DNA of 51,519 nucleotides, taken from the NCBI GenBank assembly GCA_024682035.1, contig JAIKZS010000037.1, positions 1 through 51,519 on the forward strand. Reading direction: 5' to 3'. The notes under the pieces are model-generated. The model searched no databases and had not been told where the DNA came from. It saw nothing but the letters and a program-made list of their open reading frames with translations. This stretch comes from Bacteroidaceae bacterium. GTDB taxonomy: Bacteria > Bacteroidota > Bacteroidia > Bacteroidales > Bacteroidaceae. Both the position numbers and the translations under genes were made by a program. This document shows positions 25,326-34,668 of this stretch, piece after piece (positions within the stretch are counted from its first letter, which is position 1; each line of letters starts with the position of its first letter).

Positions 25326-26858
25326 ATGAGAAGATTATTTACATCGATATTGTTAGTGGGCGCATTGACAGTCAGTGCTCAAACCACCATGACGCTACAT
25401 GCGGACCAAGGCAAGCAGATCATTCCGAAGGAAATCTACGGACAATTTGCCGAGCATCTGGGCTCTTGCATCTATGGAGGCCTGTGGGTAGGCGAAGGTT
25501 CCAGCATCCCCAACACACAGGGCTATCGCACTGATGTGCTGAATGCGTTGAAAGAGCTGAAAGTACCTGTACTGCGTTGGCCAGGTGGTTGCTTTGCCGA
25601 CGAATATCATTGGATGGATGGTATTGGTCCGAAGGCCGATCGTCCTAAGATGGTGAACAACAACTGGGGTGGTACTATTGAAGACAACAGCTTTGGTACC
25701 AACGAGTTCCTGAACCTCTGCGAGTTGTTGGGCACAGAGCCTTACATTAGTGGCAACGTGGGCAGTGGAACGGTAGAAGAAATGGCAAAGTGGGTAGAAT
25801 ATGTCACCTCAGAAGGCGACTCACCCATGGCTCGCCTGCGCCGTCAGAACGGTCGTGACCATGCCTGGAAGGTAAAATACTGGGGCGTGGGCAACGAAAG
25901 CTGGGGATGTGGAGGCAACATGCGGCCTGAATATTATGCCGATGTATATCGCCGTTACTCCACCTATTGCCGCAACTACGACGGCAATCGTCTGTTCAAG
26001 ATTGCCAGCGGCGCAAGCGACTACGACTACAACTGGACCCGTGTGCTGATGGAGAATGTGGGCAACCGCATGGATGGTCTTTCCCTGCACTACTACACCG
26101 TAATGGATTGGAATGCGAAAGGTTCTGCCACCCAATTCAACGATGAGATTTACTATAAGACACTGGCCAAGTGCCGTGGCATAGAAGATGTCATCAAGCG
26201 ACATGTAGCCATCATGGATTCATTCGACCCCAACAAGCATGTGGCTTTGATGCTCGATGAATGGGGCACCTGGTGGGATGTAGAGCCTGGCACCAACCCT
26301 GGTCACCTGTTCCAGCAGAACACCCTGCGCGACGCCATCGTGGCATCGCTTACCTTCGACATCTTCCATAAATATACTGAACGCCTGAAGATGGCCAACA
26401 TAGCACAGGTAGTAAACGTACTGCAGTCTATGATCCTGACCAACGACAAGAAGATGACGCTGACCCCTACCTACCATGTGTTCCGCATGTACAATGTACA
26501 TCAAGATGCTACCTACCTGCCTCTTGACATCCAGACGGCCACCAAGGAAGTATCACCAAGCTTCGGTCCCCTGCCTATGGTCAGTGGCACCGCTTCACGC
26601 GACCAGCAAGGCAAGGTACATATTTCGCTGACCAATGTTGACCTGCAGAACGCTCAGGAAGTAAGCATCACCCTGCAAGGCATGAATGCCAAGAAGGCAG
26701 TTGGCGAAATCCTCACCTCGGGCAACATCAGCGACCATAACACGTTCGATGCCCCCAACCAGGTAAAGCCCATCGCCTTCAATGGTGCTACTATCAGTGG
26801 TAACGTATTGAAAATAAAGCTTCCGGCTAAATCAATCGTAACGTTGGAAATTCAGTAA
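25326..26858 (+). CDS. Alpha-L-arabinofuranosidase (GH51), exported
   Basis: Removes alpha-L-arabinofuranosyl residues from arabinan- or arabinoxylan-derived oligosaccharides, supplying the sugar handled by the rest of the operon. A clear signal peptide ends at VSAQ near residue 19, so it acts in the periplasm or beyond. GH51 signatures are the acid/base Glu in GVGNESWG and the nucleophile Glu in LMLDEWG, with [10 protein letters not shown] near the N-terminus. The length of 510 aa is usual. It is the last gene of the arabinose operon; transketolase downstream has its own promoter. Confidence 0.94.
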   Translation: MRRLFTSILLVGALTVSAQTTMTLHADQGKQIIPKEIYGQFAEHLGSCIYGGLWVGEGSSIPNTQGYRTDVLNALKELKVPVLRWPGGCFADEYHWMDGIGPKADRPKMVNNNWGGTIEDNSFGTNEFLNLCELLGTEPYISGNVGSGTVEEMAKWVEYVTSEGDSPMARLRRQNGRDHAWKVKYWGVGNESWGCGGNMRPEYYADVYRRYSTYCRNYDGNRLFKIASGASDYDYNWTRVLMENVGNRMDGLSLHYYTVMDWNAKGSATQFNDEIYYKTLAKCRGIEDVIKRHVAIMDSFDPNKHVALMLDEWGTWWDVEPGTNPGHLFQQNTLRDAIVASLTFDIFHKYTERLKMANIAQVVNVLQSMILTNDKKMTLTPTYHVFRMYNVHQDATYLPLDIQTATKEVSPSFGPLPMVSGTASRDQQGKVHISLTNVDLQNAQEVSITLQGMNAKKAVGEILTSGNISDHNTFDAPNQVKPIAFNGATISGNVLKIKLPAKSIVTLEIQ

Positions 26859-26915
26859 GACAAGGCATTAGGTTCTATGCCCCTTTTGTACTACATAAAA
26901 AAAAAGTAAGCTAAT

Positions 26916-26946
26916 TTTGTGGTGCACCTAAGTTTTCTTAACTTTG
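26916..26946 (+). promoter_or_regulatory. Consensus promoter of tkt-rpiB
   Basis: TTTG (26916-26919), 19 bp, then TAACTTTG (26939-26946). This exact Bacteroidetes promoter lies 19 bp before the transketolase ATG. It lets tkt and rpiB be expressed without arabinose. Confidence 0.75.
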
Positions 26947-26965
26947 CAAAAAAATAGTATCAGAT

Positions 26966-28978
26966 ATGAACGACAACAACGTAATGAATCTGGCAGCTGA
27001 CAATATTCGCATCTTGGCTGCATCAATGGTTGAAAAAGCAAAATCAGGCCATCCAGGCGGTGCCATGGGTGGTGCAGACTTTATCAATGTGCTCTTTTCT
27101 GAGTTTCTGGTTGACGATCCCGATGATGGTGCTTGGATGTCTCGCGACCGATTCTATTTGGATCCCGGCCACATGTCACCCATGCTCTATGCCCAGCTTA
27201 TGCTGAAGGGTCGCTTCACCATGGACGAACTCCAGCAGTTCCGTCAGTGGGGCAGTCCTGCCCATGGTCATCCCGAGCGCAACCTGCAACGAGGCATCGA
27301 AAACACCTCTGGTCCTTTGGGCCAAGGTCACACCTATGCCGTTGGAGCAGCCATTGCAGCTAAATTCCTGCAGGCCCGTTTTGGTGAGGTCATGAACCAT
27401 ACCATCTATGCATACATTTCAGATGGTGGCATACAAGAAGAAATTTCGCAGGGTGCAGGTCGCGTGGCAGGCACATTGGGTTTAAACAACCTCATTATGT
27501 TCTACGATGCCAACGACGTTCAGTTATCAACTGATACAGAAGATGTAACCACAGAAGACACTGCTAAGAAATACGAAGCATGGGGTTGGAAGGTACTGAA
27601 AATTAATGGCAACGATGTCGATGCCATCCGTCAGGCCCTGACAGAGGCAAAGGCTGAGCAAGACCGTCCTACCCTCATCATTGGTCATACCATCATGGGC
27701 AAGGGCGCCCGTCGTGCCGACAATACCAGTTATGAGGCTTGCTGTGCTACCCACGGTGCTCCGTTAGGAGGCGATGCCTACATCAACACCATCAAGAACT
27801 TGGGTGGTGACCCTACCAACCCATTCGTAGTATTCCCAGAGGTAGAGCAACTTTACGCTCAACGTAAAGCCGAGCTGAAACAAATTGTTGCTGAAAAACG
27901 TGCCCAGCATGCAGCATGGGCTCAGACTAACCCAGAACTGGCTGCTAAGCTTGAATTCTATTTCTCAGGCAAGGCTCCTGTCATTGACTGGATGAAGGTA
28001 CAGCAAAAGAAAGACATAGCTACCCGTAATGCATCAGCCACTGTATTAGGAGTTTTGGCTGAGCAGGTAGGCAACATGGTAGTTGCATCGGCAGATTTGA
28101 GCAACTCCGACAAGACCGATGGTTTCCTGAAAAAGACGCACGCTTTCAAGAAGGGCGACTTTACAGGTGCTTTCTTCCAGGCTGGTGTTGCCGAACTCAC
28201 CATGACCTGCATCATGATGGGCATGTGGATGCATGGAGGTATAATACCTGCTTGCGCCACCTTCTTTGTTTTCTCCGACTATATGAAGCCAGCCATCCGT
28301 ATGGCAGCACTCATGCAAATACCTATCAAGTTCATCTGGACCCACGACGCATTCCGTGTGGGCGAAGACGGACCTACCCATCAGCCTGTGGAGCAAGAGG
28401 CTCAACTACGACTCATGGAGCGCCTCAAGAACCACAGCGGCAAGAACTCCATGTTGGTACTTCGTCCGGCCGATGCCGACGAAACCACGGTAGCATGGCG
28501 CATGGCCATGGAGAACACCGACTCTCCTACCGGTCTCATCTTCTCTCGTCAGAACATCGAAAGCTTACCAGCTAACAACGACTACGAGGAAGCCATGAAG
28601 GGTGCTTACGTAGTGGCAGGTTCCGACAAGTCACCTGATGTAGTATTGGTAGCATCGGGCTCTGAGGTATCTACCCTTGTAGCAGCAGCCAAGCTGTTGC
28701 GCATCGACGGTGTGAAGGTTCGTGTGGTATCTGCTCCTTCAGAAGGCAGGTTCCACGACCAGCCAATAGCCTACCAGGAATCCATCATCCCTGCCCGTCT
28801 GAAGAAATTCGGTCTCACGGCGGGCTTGCCAGTTACCATTGCCGGATTGGTAGGTAACAACGCTAAAATCTGGGGTGTTGAAAGCTTTGGCTTCTCGGCT
28901 CCTTACAAGGTGCTCGACGAAAAACTGGGCTTTACGGCCGAGAATATTTATCATCAGGTAAAAGTAATGATGCTATAA
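26966..28978 (+). CDS. tkt: Transketolase
   Basis: Transfers two-carbon units between ketose and aldose phosphates with thiamine diphosphate; in this context it consumes the D-xylulose 5-phosphate made by AraD. Transketolase signatures are KSGHPGGAMG, TSGPLGQG, the PP-domain loop and the pyrimidine-domain motif [10 protein letters not shown]. The 670-residue length is normal. The cofactor loop reads SDGGIQEE, where many homologues have GDGCLMEG, so its first Gly is replaced by Ser. It forms an operon with rpiB. Confidence 0.95.
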   Translation: MNDNNVMNLAADNIRILAASMVEKAKSGHPGGAMGGADFINVLFSEFLVDDPDDGAWMSRDRFYLDPGHMSPMLYAQLMLKGRFTMDELQQFRQWGSPAHGHPERNLQRGIENTSGPLGQGHTYAVGAAIAAKFLQARFGEVMNHTIYAYISDGGIQEEISQGAGRVAGTLGLNNLIMFYDANDVQLSTDTEDVTTEDTAKKYEAWGWKVLKINGNDVDAIRQALTEAKAEQDRPTLIIGHTIMGKGARRADNTSYEACCATHGAPLGGDAYINTIKNLGGDPTNPFVVFPEVEQLYAQRKAELKQIVAEKRAQHAAWAQTNPELAAKLEFYFSGKAPVIDWMKVQQKKDIATRNASATVLGVLAEQVGNMVVASADLSNSDKTDGFLKKTHAFKKGDFTGAFFQAGVAELTMTCIMMGMWMHGGIIPACATFFVFSDYMKPAIRMAALMQIPIKFIWTHDAFRVGEDGPTHQPVEQEAQLRLMERLKNHSGKNSMLVLRPADADETTVAWRMAMENTDSPTGLIFSRQNIESLPANNDYEEAMKGAYVVAGSDKSPDVVLVASGSEVSTLVAAAKLLRIDGVKVRVVSAPSEGRFHDQPIAYQESIIPARLKKFGLTAGLPVTIAGLVGNNAKIWGVESFGFSAPYKVLDEKLGFTAENIYHQVKVMML

Positions 28979-29008
28979 ATAAGACAAAGAATCATTAAAC
29001 TCATAATT

Positions 29009-29452
29009 ATGAAGAAAATTGGTCTCTGTTCCGACCATGCCGGTTTCGACATGAAGGAACATGTAAAAGAGTGGTTAAAAGGCAGGGGTATGGAATATGT
29101 GGACTATGGTACCTACAACAGTGAAAGTTGCGACTACCCCGATTTTGCCCACAAACTCGGACAAGCCATTCAGAACGGTGAAGTAGATGAAGGCGTTGCC
29201 GTATGCGGTACTGGCAATGGCATCAGCATGACGCTCAACAAATATCCCAAGGTACGTGCCGGACTATGCTGGAACCGTGAAGTAGCCCGCTTGGTACGCC
29301 AGCACAACAATGCCAACGTGTTGGCTCTTCCTGGCAGGTTTGTTTCGCTTTACGATGCCGACAAGATTCTTGCTGAGTATTTCGATAAGGAGTTTGAAGG
29401 AGGTCGTCACCAACGCCGCATCGAGAAAATTCCTATCCCTACCCAATCATAA
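29009..29452 (+). CDS. rpiB: Ribose-5-phosphate isomerase B
   Basis: Interconverts ribose 5-phosphate and ribulose 5-phosphate. This 147-residue protein has the RpiB N-terminal CSDHAGFDMKE and the active-site cysteine loop VCGTGNGIS, followed by the Arg/His-containing NREVARLVRQHNNANV. It follows transketolase after 30 bp and completes the non-oxidative pentose phosphate steps encoded here. It ends at a strong bidirectional terminator. Confidence 0.95.
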   Translation: MKKIGLCSDHAGFDMKEHVKEWLKGRGMEYVDYGTYNSESCDYPDFAHKLGQAIQNGEVDEGVAVCGTGNGISMTLNKYPKVRAGLCWNREVARLVRQHNNANVLALPGRFVSLYDADKILAEYFDKEFEGGRHQRRIEKIPIPTQS

Positions 29453-29454
29453 AG

Positions 29455-29488
29455 AAAAATAGCTCCCTTCGAAGGGAGCTATTTTTTT
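29455..29488. terminator. Bidirectional Rho-independent terminator (rpiB / M28 peptidase)
   Basis: A perfect 16-bp inverted repeat (AAAAATAGCTCCCTTC and its complement) with no extra loop bases beyond its centre. A T-run follows on the plus strand, and A residues on the left arm serve the minus direction. It separates convergent genes. Confidence 0.9.
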
Positions 29489-29505
29489 GTCAGGACAGTA
29501 TTTAT

Positions 29506-31020
29506 TTATCTGCCTTTTACCTCTATCTTGTCCATTTCACCCAATTCCATCATGGTAAGCGCCATCCACCTCACGGCATCGTGCGACAAGTCAAAGTCAA
29601 TATACTCCATGGTGTCGCCTGGCACATGATACGGAATCCTTACCGTGGAACCAAACGCAAACGGGGCAGCTGTAGGCACACCTTTTACAAAAAAGTTAGC
29701 CTCATCGGTACGAGGACGCGTCACTATCTCATCTCTTCCCACAGCCTCTCTGAACGGACGGTTCACACTGCGCTCCATAGTCGATTGGAAAAGGTTGAAC
29801 AGCGAGCCATGCTTCTTGGCAATTCTCACCCCCATGCCATAGCCAGCCGCCAGACAGTCAATGTTTATCAGCAACTTATGATTAGCCTGGTCCATAATAG
29901 GATGGTTTGCCATGAAATCACTACCAATCAAGCCAGTTTCCTCACCGCCAAACAATGTAAATATTAAAGTTCTGCGAGGCTTGTAGCCCGATGTAGCCAC
30001 CGCTTTGGCCGTGCCCATAATAATGATGCTGCCCGAGGCATTGTCTTGAGCCCCAGGGCACAAATAAGGTTGCAGTCCTATGTGATCAACATGCGCACCC
30101 AGTGTTACATACTCAGGTGCCAGCGTAGGGTCAGTACCTCGCAAGATGCCCACCACGTTGCATCCCTTTCCTTCCGGATGCCACTCGGTAATAGCCTTTA
30201 TGTCAGCCTTTTTATTAATAGCAAACGAATTAGGCTTCATGGTCTTGTTCATCTCCGCCTTTACCTTCGCATAGTCTTTGCCCGTACCTGAGAAAATATC
30301 TCTTGCCACACTATCACTCACATTGCAATACACAAAATTCTTATTGTAACCCGGGTTAGGATTACCTGCCGTGGAGATATACAGCATACCAGCAGCCCCA
30401 TGTTTAGTAGCATTGGTCATCTTAAAATTATGATACTGATAAGGCATCCACGCCTTCTGTAATTTTGGATCCTGCCCCTGATAAGGCACATCGCGTTCGC
30501 ATACCACAATTTTTCCTTTCACATCCACGCCTTTGTAAGAGTCATACCCCAGCTCAGGCGCCGTGATGCCGTAGCCCACATACACCAAGTCCAGTTGCTG
30601 CAAGAAACCCGTATCTGACGTACCACCTACCATATAATGATCAGGATAGTCATACTGCTTCGCAATCCACTGGTCACCCTGTGGCAAATACAAGGTAAAA
30701 TAACCTCCCTCTTTCGGCATCACATAAGGATGATCGAATTGCTGAAAGTAAGTGCCGTTGTCGCCACCAGGCTCCAATCCCCACTCCTTGAAGAGGTCAG
30801 CTGCATACTGTGCAGCCCTCAAAAAACCAATATCACCCGTCAGTCGCCCCCTACACTCGGCCGAGGTAAGAAACGTCATCCACTCCTGCAAATCTTTTGT
30901 GGAAGTAGCATACATCGCCTTCTGCTGAGGCGTAGGAACAATCTGGGCTCCCGGTTGGCCCAAAACAATCAGTTGCGCCGTAAAAGACACAATGATACTT
31001 AAAAGTACTTTTTTCAGCAT
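29506..31020 (-). CDS. Exported M28-family metallopeptidase
   Basis: A zinc aminopeptidase-like enzyme of 504 residues. The start is set at the ATG at 31020, which gives a signal peptide (LLSIIVSFTAQLIVLGQ); the longer track ORF would bury it and cross the promoter. A PA-type insert domain occupies the first half. The M28 ligands follow: His-x-Asp in GAHVDHIG, Asp in DNASGS, the Glu pair in GGEETG, Asp in NIDCLA and His in PYHVPGD. It probably trims peptides in the periplasm or at the surface. It is monocistronic. Confidence 0.92.
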   Translation of the reverse strand: MLKKVLLSIIVSFTAQLIVLGQPGAQIVPTPQQKAMYATSTKDLQEWMTFLTSAECRGRLTGDIGFLRAAQYAADLFKEWGLEPGGDNGTYFQQFDHPYVMPKEGGYFTLYLPQGDQWIAKQYDYPDHYMVGGTSDTGFLQQLDLVYVGYGITAPELGYDSYKGVDVKGKIVVCERDVPYQGQDPKLQKAWMPYQYHNFKMTNATKHGAAGMLYISTAGNPNPGYNKNFVYCNVSDSVARDIFSGTGKDYAKVKAEMNKTMKPNSFAINKKADIKAITEWHPEGKGCNVVGILRGTDPTLAPEYVTLGAHVDHIGLQPYLCPGAQDNASGSIIIMGTAKAVATSGYKPRRTLIFTLFGGEETGLIGSDFMANHPIMDQANHKLLINIDCLAAGYGMGVRIAKKHGSLFNLFQSTMERSVNRPFREAVGRDEIVTRPRTDEANFFVKGVPTAAPFAFGSTVRIPYHVPGDTMEYIDFDLSHDAVRWMALTMMELGEMDKIEVKGR

Positions 31021-31048
31021 ATAATCACTTATTTTATATTCGACTTGC

Positions 31049-31056
31049 CAAAAATA
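31049..31056 (-). promoter_or_regulatory. Promoter -7 element of the M28 peptidase gene
   Basis: On the minus strand this reads TATTTTTG, an exact TAnnTTTG match, 28 bp upstream of the chosen ATG. This supports the shorter start. Confidence 0.5.
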
Positions 31057-31100
31057 CGCATTTTTTATACAAAATATGATTACTCTATTAATTTTTTTTA

Positions 31101-31108
31101 TACATTTG
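31101..31108 (+). promoter_or_regulatory. Promoter -7 element of the DUF1080 gene
   Basis: TACATTTG, an exact TAnnTTTG match, about 55 bp upstream of the ATG. No TTTG is seen at -33. Confidence 0.45.
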
Positions 31109-31163
31109 TACTGGTATAAAACCAACAAATAAACGTGTTTAATTTTTTAAAGGCTAAATAACC

Positions 31164-31982
31164 ATGAAGAAAATTTTCGTTTTAGGAATGGTTGCTATGG
31201 CTTGTAGCGTTACATTCGCCCAGCAACCTCAAGATGTTCGTAACGACAAGATTGGTGTTGGCATGACCCCTACTATGTCTGAGTATTGGTCACCCAAACC
31301 AAAAGTAGTAACCCCTGGCGACCAGGCAACTGCAGGTGCTCCATCTGATGCCATCGTATTGTTTGACGGTACAGAGAAGTCAATGACCGACAATTGGGTA
31401 ACTGTAAATGCCCGCACCAAGGAAGTTAATCCAGCTAAGTGGATTGTAAAGGACGGTGTTATGACTGTCAACAAGGACTACAAGAATGGTGGTGGTGACA
31501 TCCAGACCAAAGAAGAGTTTGGTAGCTACCAGTTGCACCTTGAATGGTGTGTTCCAGAGATGGATCCTAAGTTCACCAGTCAGATTCGTGGTAACAGTGG
31601 CGTGTATAACCAGAACATGTATGAAGTTCAGGTACTCGACTGCTACAACAACGACACCTATGTAAACGGTATGACCGGTTCTATCTACAAGCAGACTCCT
31701 CCATTGGCCAACGCAATGCGCAAGCCAGGTGAGTGGCAGTATTACGACATCATCTATTCAGCTCCAGTGTTCAACGCTGATGGCACCTATAAGGTACGTC
31801 CTTACATCACTGTTATCCATAACGGTGTTGTGCTGCAGAACCACACAGAGATCCTGGGTACCACTGAGTACATTGGTTTCCCACAAGTGAAGGCTCACGG
31901 CGATGGTCCTATCTTGCTGCAGTGCCATGGTGACCCAAGTCCAGGCATCAGCTTCCGTAACATCTGGATTCGCAAGATGTAA
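31164..31982 (+). CDS. Exported DUF1080 (3-keto-disaccharide hydrolase-like) protein
   Basis: A 272-residue protein with a signal peptide ending near TFAQ (residue 20). The rest is one DUF1080 jelly-roll domain: VLFDGTEKSMTDNW near its start, the central YQLHLEWCVPE and QIRGNSGVYNQNMYEVQVLD strands, and a C-terminal ISFRNIWIRK. This fold occurs in secreted glycan-acting proteins, some of them 3-keto-glycoside hydrolases; activity here is unproven. It stands alone between a promoter and a terminator hairpin. Confidence 0.85.
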   Translation: MKKIFVLGMVAMACSVTFAQQPQDVRNDKIGVGMTPTMSEYWSPKPKVVTPGDQATAGAPSDAIVLFDGTEKSMTDNWVTVNARTKEVNPAKWIVKDGVMTVNKDYKNGGGDIQTKEEFGSYQLHLEWCVPEMDPKFTSQIRGNSGVYNQNMYEVQVLDCYNNDTYVNGMTGSIYKQTPPLANAMRKPGEWQYYDIIYSAPVFNADGTYKVRPYITVIHNGVVLQNHTEILGTTEYIGFPQVKAHGDGPILLQCHGDPSPGISFRNIWIRKM

Positions 31983-32030
31983 TACCAAAACTGGTCAAAA
32001 ACACACCTTTACTATTCTGAAAGGTACACA

Positions 32031-32059
32031 ATGGCAAAAAAGTTGTTCTTTTTTGCCAT
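32031..32059 (+). terminator. Terminator of the DUF1080 gene
   Basis: ATGGCAAAAAA pairs perfectly (11 bp) with TTTTTTGCCAT across GTTGTTC, 48 bp after the stop codon. Confidence 0.65.
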
Positions 32060-32127
32060 TGTTTCATTTTTAATATATATCTTCGCATCAGAATTAATAA
32101 GAAAACAATTTAAAAAAACACTGAATT

Positions 32128-32505
32128 ATGAAGAAATTAGCATTTATGATGGTTTGTATGATGGCTATGCTGTTTGTATCAAACAACACATACGCTCAGG
32201 ACAAGAAGAATCCTTTTATCGGTACATGGGCAGCAACAGCCAGCACCCCTATTGGTGAAACTGAAATGAACATTATTTTCGAAGAGAAAGACGGTCAGAT
32301 TACCGGTTACATAACTGGTGAAGGTTTAGGCGAAGACAAGATCACTTGCGATGAAATCAATACCGAGAAGGCTGACGAGATTTCATTCACCTTCTTCACC
32401 GCTACGGCAGGCATGAACATTGACATGTACCTCACCCTCGACGGCGAGAATGCAGCCAAAGGCGCCCTGATGGGTCAGTTCCCTGTAGAAGCAAAACGCA
32501 AATAA
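32128..32505 (+). CDS. Small exported protein of unknown function
   Basis: A 125-residue protein with a signal peptide (LAFMMVCMMAMLFVSNNTYAQ). About 100 mature residues follow, alternating strand-like segments: GTWAATASTP, MNIIFEEKDGQITGYI and ISFTFFTATAGMNIDMYLTLDG. The pattern suggests a small lipocalin-like or calycin-like beta barrel, but I cannot name the family. It lies alone between the DUF1080 terminator and its own terminator, with a near-match promoter (TATCTTCG at 32078-32085). Confidence 0.75.
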   Translation: MKKLAFMMVCMMAMLFVSNNTYAQDKKNPFIGTWAATASTPIGETEMNIIFEEKDGQITGYITGEGLGEDKITCDEINTEKADEISFTFFTATAGMNIDMYLTLDGENAAKGALMGQFPVEAKRK

Positions 32506-32531
32506 CACCGGCATAAAGATCTAACCTAAGT

Positions 32532-32570
32532 AAAGAAGGTCACACTTGTAGGTGTGCCCTTCTTTCTTTT
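32532..32570 (+). terminator. Terminator of the small exported protein gene
   Basis: AAAGAAGG-CACAC pairs with GTGTG-CCTTCTTT with a single mismatch, followed by CTTTTT. Confidence 0.8.
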
Positions 32571-32670
32571 TGCCCCTCACATTTAGGCTTTCTCATGCAT
32601 ATCCCCCATGAGGATTGAAAAACTTCTTTATCTCCTCACCTTTTGGCTGAAAGCATTTTACCCGTGACAG

Positions 32671-34311
32671 TTATTTCTCCGATGCCATAATCTGGCGAAT
32701 CCACTGGAACAGTTCGTCAAGCGCATAATCACCACCATGAGGGCGATTCCAAGCCAACAGGAAATTCACGTCTTTCCCCTCGTTCTGTAGTTTCAGCGCA
32801 AAGTTCAAAGGAACAGGAAATGCCGTGTCACGGTCACGAGACCCATGGCGAATATACCAATGCGGAGCCACATCCGTTTTACTATCGCCCACAAAATACA
32901 TAGGATTCAGCAAACGTGCGTTCTCACGCACCTCATCGCTCAGTGAGGTACCATTCTTCTGGCAACCATACTCCGTGAAATTCACACTACTTCCATTTCT
33001 GTCGCCAAACAATTCGTTCTCACCAGAAGCCTTCTGATCAACCACTCCTTGCGTATCGAAAGCAGGAGCTGTCTTCAGCGGTTGAGTAGAAACCACATAG
33101 TTCAAATACTTATCCATGTCAAGGTCAGTAATGTATTCACCCACACGATTAGCGCCCATGCCACCACGGCGAACCATCTGAGGCATCTGTCCGCCAGGCA
33201 TCTTCATGCCCTCTGCCATCGCACCGCCCATAGCAGGCTTCTCTCCCTCAGGCATCTTCATGCCAGTCGGTCTGTCCATTCCCATAGGTCTTCCCATGCC
33301 ACCAGTCATACCTCCGTTCACAGGAGCCATGTTACCCATGTCCTGCTGGTTAAATGAAAAGCCAATACTGTCAGGAATGTCAGCGCCAGCATTCTTAGCC
33401 AACTGTGCCGACCGAATGAGTTCGCGTTTAATAAAATCCAGATAGTTGTCGGCCGTCAACACCGTACCATTCTCCGTCTTCAGATTCAAACTATTCAGGT
33501 AGTCAGGAAATTGAGTCTTTAATTCATTGCTAACAGCCAGTACCTTAGCATCACCCTGCTGTCGGGATTCCGTACCGTTATACAACCATTCATAAGCCAT
33601 ATCGGCATGCTCAAGATCAATAATAGGACAATAGCAAACCGATGCAAACACATCATCTCGCTCCTTTGCAGCCCCCATGGACTCCAGCAACGGTTCATAA
33701 GCAGGATTGTTGCCCGTGGCTCCCATCAAGCTCGACATGGCCCCACCCGCACTTGTACCATCGGTAATGATATGTTCCGCATCGCCCATCATCACCTGAT
33801 CGAAATGGCGCAGGTAGCGAATAGCCGCCTTCAAATCCAATATTGCCTTCGGAGCCCTACCGGTATAAACCGTTTGCCCTTTTTTCACGCCTGTCGCTTT
33901 ATCATTCTTAGCAGCCAAAATGGTTGAATTGCGACCTCTAGAACCAGGAATAGCCACCACATAGCCCTCCTGCAAAGCCCGTCCCGAAGCATCACTTGCC
34001 GATGGTTGTTTGGCTGCTGAAGCCATATAACCTCCCACATAAGTACGTAAAAATATGGGGGATTGCTGAGTGGCCGTATTAGGTACATACACATTGATGG
34101 TCTGATAAGTAGAGTCCTCAACATTTGTCACATAGAACATGCCCTCGTGAGCTGTATATTCCACTTTTGATCCATCAGGCATCGCCATTACACGTTGCTC
34201 CCCTTTTGAAGCATCAAATACCAACTGTGGATCCACATCCACATCCTTTGCAGCCGAAACACCTAATCCAGCGTACATGGCCAGCGCGATAGTCAACATT
34301 TCTTTTCTCAT
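32671..34311 (-). CDS. Subtype-B tannase-like esterase with Met/Gly-rich insert, exported
   Basis: An alpha/beta-hydrolase of 546 residues. The nucleophile motif is GTSAGGAMSS (Ser near 187), and the regions CPIIDLEHADMAYEW, HWYIRHGSRDRDTAF and NRPHGGDYAL (catalytic Asp and His) match bacterial subtype-B tannases of the Lactobacillus plantarum TanB kind. Those hydrolyse galloyl esters of plant tannins. A signal peptide ends near VSAA (about residue 21), so it is exported. Between residues ~325 and 395 an insert rich in Met, Gly and Pro, with repeated GM and MPG motifs, interrupts the lid region; it is absent from TanB as I know it. The exact substrate is inferred. It is monocistronic. Confidence 0.8.
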   Translation of the reverse strand: MRKEMLTIALAMYAGLGVSAAKDVDVDPQLVFDASKGEQRVMAMPDGSKVEYTAHEGMFYVTNVEDSTYQTINVYVPNTATQQSPIFLRTYVGGYMASAAKQPSASDASGRALQEGYVVAIPGSRGRNSTILAAKNDKATGVKKGQTVYTGRAPKAILDLKAAIRYLRHFDQVMMGDAEHIITDGTSAGGAMSSLMGATGNNPAYEPLLESMGAAKERDDVFASVCYCPIIDLEHADMAYEWLYNGTESRQQGDAKVLAVSNELKTQFPDYLNSLNLKTENGTVLTADNYLDFIKRELIRSAQLAKNAGADIPDSIGFSFNQQDMGNMAPVNGGMTGGMGRPMGMDRPTGMKMPEGEKPAMGGAMAEGMKMPGGQMPQMVRRGGMGANRVGEYITDLDMDKYLNYVVSTQPLKTAPAFDTQGVVDQKASGENELFGDRNGSSVNFTEYGCQKNGTSLSDEVRENARLLNPMYFVGDSKTDVAPHWYIRHGSRDRDTAFPVPLNFALKLQNEGKDVNFLLAWNRPHGGDYALDELFQWIRQIMASEK

Positions 34312-34412
34312 AGTTTATTCAGTTTTTATAGGCCCACTATTGCTAGTAACTGGACTTCTACGCTTATGCGATGCACGTTACTGATGTTTGGGTTTTATTA
34401 ATAATTCGCATA

Positions 34413-34420
34413 CAAAGATA
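34413..34420 (-). promoter_or_regulatory. Promoter -7 element of the tannase-like gene
   Basis: On the minus strand this reads TATCTTTG, an exact TAnnTTTG match, about 100 bp upstream of the ATG. Confidence 0.5.
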
Positions 34421-34474
34421 GTAAAAAGCTTTCAAAAGAACAGAGCAACACTTAATTAATTTAATAAACAAAAC

Positions 34475-34488
34475 ATCTGCTGGCAGAT
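34475..34488 (-). terminator. Weak terminator-like hairpin after the leader-like ORF
   Basis: ATCTGC..GCAGAT is a short palindrome followed on the minus strand by GTTTTGTTTATT. It lies just after the stop of the small ORF and before the tannase promoter. Confidence 0.35.
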
Positions 34489-34513
34489 AGTTTAACCCTT
34501 GTTTCATAGATAT

Positions 34514-34657
34514 TTAAGAAAAACAACTTATACCTTTACAAGCGATAATAGCACACTCTTTCTGCAATATTTTTATCATAATAATTAAGTTTTTGAATGA
34601 GATGTTAGTTTGCTGCCAGCTACTTCGGGTAGCAGCTCCCGTCGTTGTGATGAACAT
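34514..34657 (-). CDS. Leader-peptide-like small ORF (47 codons)
   Basis: The ATG at 34657 lies about 8 nt from the start expected for a perfect upstream promoter, so it would be nearly leaderless. The peptide opens with MFITTTGAATRSS, a threonine run reminiscent of amino-acid operon leader peptides. The early part of the transcript can form a GCTAC/GTAGC stem. No biosynthetic gene follows; the next gene on this strand is the tannase-like esterase. I cannot assign a family. It could also be a small RNA with an incidental ORF. Confidence 0.4.
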   Translation of the reverse strand: MFITTTGAATRSSWQQTNISFKNLIIMIKILQKECAIIACKGISCFS

Positions 34658-34668
34658 GATTAACGCTG

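Noticed and set aside
31021-31128. N-terminal extension of the M28 peptidase
   Set aside because: It would cover the promoter element and hide a normal signal peptide.
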